Assembly (NCBI GenBank): GCA_945622055.1
Contig: CALZBV010000154.1
Location: 1-5,922, forward strand
Source of the DNA: an uncultured Clostridia bacterium
GTDB taxonomy: Bacteria; Bacillota; Clostridia; Lachnospirales; Lachnospiraceae
Reading direction: 5' to 3'
Length of the DNA: 5,922 nucleotides
The stretch's first letter is position 1, and every line of letters starts with the position of its first letter. Both the position numbers and the translations under genes were made by a program. Below are positions 4,428 to 5,922 of the stretch, piece after piece. The notes beneath the pieces are model-generated. The model did no database searches, had not been told where the DNA came from, and worked only from the letters and a program-made list of their open reading frames with translations.

Positions 4428-5922
4428 ATGGGATTAATTCAGAAAATCTTTGGTACGCACAGCGAAAGAGAAGTGAAAATGATTCGTCCGATTCTGGATA
4501 AGATCAATAAGCTTGAGGATACAGTGTCCGGTTTGACGGACGAAGAACTTGCTGCAAAGACGGACGAGTTTAAGGAACGTCTTTCAAAGGGGGAGACAAA
4601 GGATCAGCTTCTTCCGGAGGCTTATGCCGTTGTTAGGGAAGCAACAAAGCGTGTTTTGGGACAGAGACACTATGATGTGCAGATTCTCGGTGGTATTATT
4701 CTTCATCAGGGGCGTATCGTAGAGATGCGTACCGGTGAAGGTAAGACGCAGACAGAGCTTTTGCCGGCATACTTAAATGCGCTCGATGGGGAAGGCGTTC
4801 ATATTGTAACGGTAAACGATTACCTCGCAAGCCGTGACTCCGAGTGGATGGGACAGGTATTCCGTTTCCTTGGACTGACGGTTGGCTGTATTCTCAGTAA
4901 CATGGAAAATGATGCACGAAGAGAGGCATATCGTTGTGATATTACGTATGGTACGAACAACGAATTCGGTTTCGATTACCTGCGTGACAACAGGGTAATT
5001 TACAAAGAGCAGCTCGTTATGAGAGGACTTCATTATGCAATTATTGATGAGGTTGACTCGGTATTGATCGATGAAGCAAGAACACCGCTTATCATTTCCG
5101 GACAGAGCGGTAAATCCACCAGTCTGTATCAGGCATGTGATATTTTAGCCAGACAGCTTGTAAAGGGAACCGAAAAGGAGCTTTCCAAGATGGATCTTCT
5201 GATGGGTGAGGAAGCAGAAGAAATCGGCGATTTTATTGTAAATGAGAAGGACAAGAACGTAAACCTTACCGAAGAGGGTGTTCATAAGGTAGAGCGGTTC
5301 TTCCAGATTGAGAACCTTGCCGATCCGGAGAATCTTGAGATTCAGCATAATATTATCCTTGCTCTTCGTGCACACTATCTGATGGCAAGAGATAAGGACT
5401 ACGTGGTAAGAGACGATGAGGTTTTGATTGTAGATGACTTTACCGGACGTATTATGCCGGGACGTCGTTATTCCGACGGTCTCCATCAGGCTATCGAGGC
5501 AAAGGAGCACGTAAAGGTTAAGCGGGAGAGCAAGACGCTTGCAACCATTACATTCCAGAATTTCTTTAATAAGTACGATAAGAAGAGCGGTATGACCGGT
5601 ACGGCGCTGACGGAGGAGAAGGAGTTCCGTGAGATTTACGGAATGGACGTTGTTGCGATTCCGACCAACCGCCCGGTTGCACGTATTGACTTAAACGATG
5701 CGGTATATAAAACCCGCAGGGAAAAGCTGAATGCAATTGTGGATGCGATAGAAGAGGCACATGCAACAGGACAGCCGATACTCGTTGGTACGATTACGAT
5801 TGAGGCCTCGGAGGAGCTGAGCGATATGTTACGCCGGCGTGGTGTTCCGCATAAGGTATTAAATGCGAAGTTCCACGAAATGGAGGCACAGATTATTGCA
5901 GATGCCGGTCAGATGGGCGCAG
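4428..5922 (+). CDS. secA: SecA preprotein translocase ATPase, N-terminal part (3' truncated by window)
   Basis: The frame is open to the window end: 498 complete codons, roughly 60% of a typical SecA. SecA is the cytoplasmic and membrane-peripheral motor that drives unfolded preproteins through SecYEG using ATP. The visible parts are the N-terminal helix, nucleotide-binding domain 1 with Walker A MRTGEGKT (100-107), the SecA signature within residues 171-188 (GTNNEFGFDYLRDN), and Walker B DEVD (207-210). The preprotein-binding domain follows at about 222-370. FTGRIMPGRRYSDGLHQAIE begins at 338, MTGTA is at 389-393, and the beginning of nucleotide-binding domain 2 comes next. The rest of domain 2, the helical scaffold and wing, and any zinc-binding tail lie outside the window. 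After Walker A the sequence reads QTELLPAYLNAL, where many SecA proteins have a hydrophobic residue in place of Gln. The gene has its own promoter and follows hpf. No frameshift is seen. Confidence 0.97.
   Translation, partial: MGLIQKIFGTHSEREVKMIRPILDKINKLEDTVSGLTDEELAAKTDEFKERLSKGETKDQLLPEAYAVVREATKRVLGQRHYDVQILGGIILHQGRIVEMRTGEGKTQTELLPAYLNALDGEGVHIVTVNDYLASRDSEWMGQVFRFLGLTVGCILSNMENDARREAYRCDITYGTNNEFGFDYLRDNRVIYKEQLVMRGLHYAIIDEVDSVLIDEARTPLIISGQSGKSTSLYQACDILARQLVKGTEKELSKMDLLMGEEAEEIGDFIVNEKDKNVNLTEEGVHKVERFFQIENLADPENLEIQHNIILALRAHYLMARDKDYVVRDDEVLIVDDFTGRIMPGRRYSDGLHQAIEAKEHVKVKRESKTLATITFQNFFNKYDKKSGMTGTALTEEKEFREIYGMDVVAIPTNRPVARIDLNDAVYKTRREKLNAIVDAIEEAHATGQPILVGTITIEASEELSDMLRRRGVPHKVLNAKFHEMEAQIIADAGQMGA

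Overview
The window reads as ordinary chromosomal DNA from a low-to-mid GC Gram-positive anaerobe, most likely a Clostridia/Lachnospiraceae-type Firmicute. This is inferred from the long-form hibernation factor next to secA (a classic Firmicute arrangement), strong AAGGAG-type ribosome binding sites, sigma-A promoters with extended -10 elements, a class I PurE, and an exported NodB-type deacetylase. No database search was possible, so the genus is not assigned. All genes lie on the + strand. There are no mobile elements, tRNAs, rRNAs or CRISPR arrays.

Layout: (1) 1-618 is the 3' part of a gene for an M29-family metallo-aminopeptidase, cut by the window start. (2) 714-2134 is a short transcription unit: a promoter, purE, a two-membrane-segment protein of unknown function 31 nt downstream, and a very strong intrinsic terminator hairpin. 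(3) The terminator's T-run touches the ATG of a membrane-anchored or secreted polysaccharide (peptidoglycan-type) deacetylase at 2135-3115, so the signals for ending one gene and starting the next are fused. (4) 3116-3705 is about 590 bp without a credible gene. It holds a cluster of DnaA-box-like sites (3269-3367), a repeated TTGACA/CTGCTTTTGT element, a 15% GC stretch and the hpf promoter with a structured leader. (5) hpf (3706-4233) encodes the long ribosome hibernation factor and ends at a terminator. (6) secA begins at 4428 from its own extended -10 promoter and runs off the end of the window after 498 codons.

Functionally the genes are housekeeping: peptide breakdown, de novo purine synthesis, cell-wall modification, ribosome hibernation and protein export. 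Only purE plus its downstream membrane gene look co-transcribed. No new multi-gene system is evident. The more interesting material is regulatory: the DnaA-box cluster far from any visible dnaA/dnaN, the hairpin that overlaps the deacetylase start region, and a near-identical 16-bp promoter segment shared by purE and hpf.
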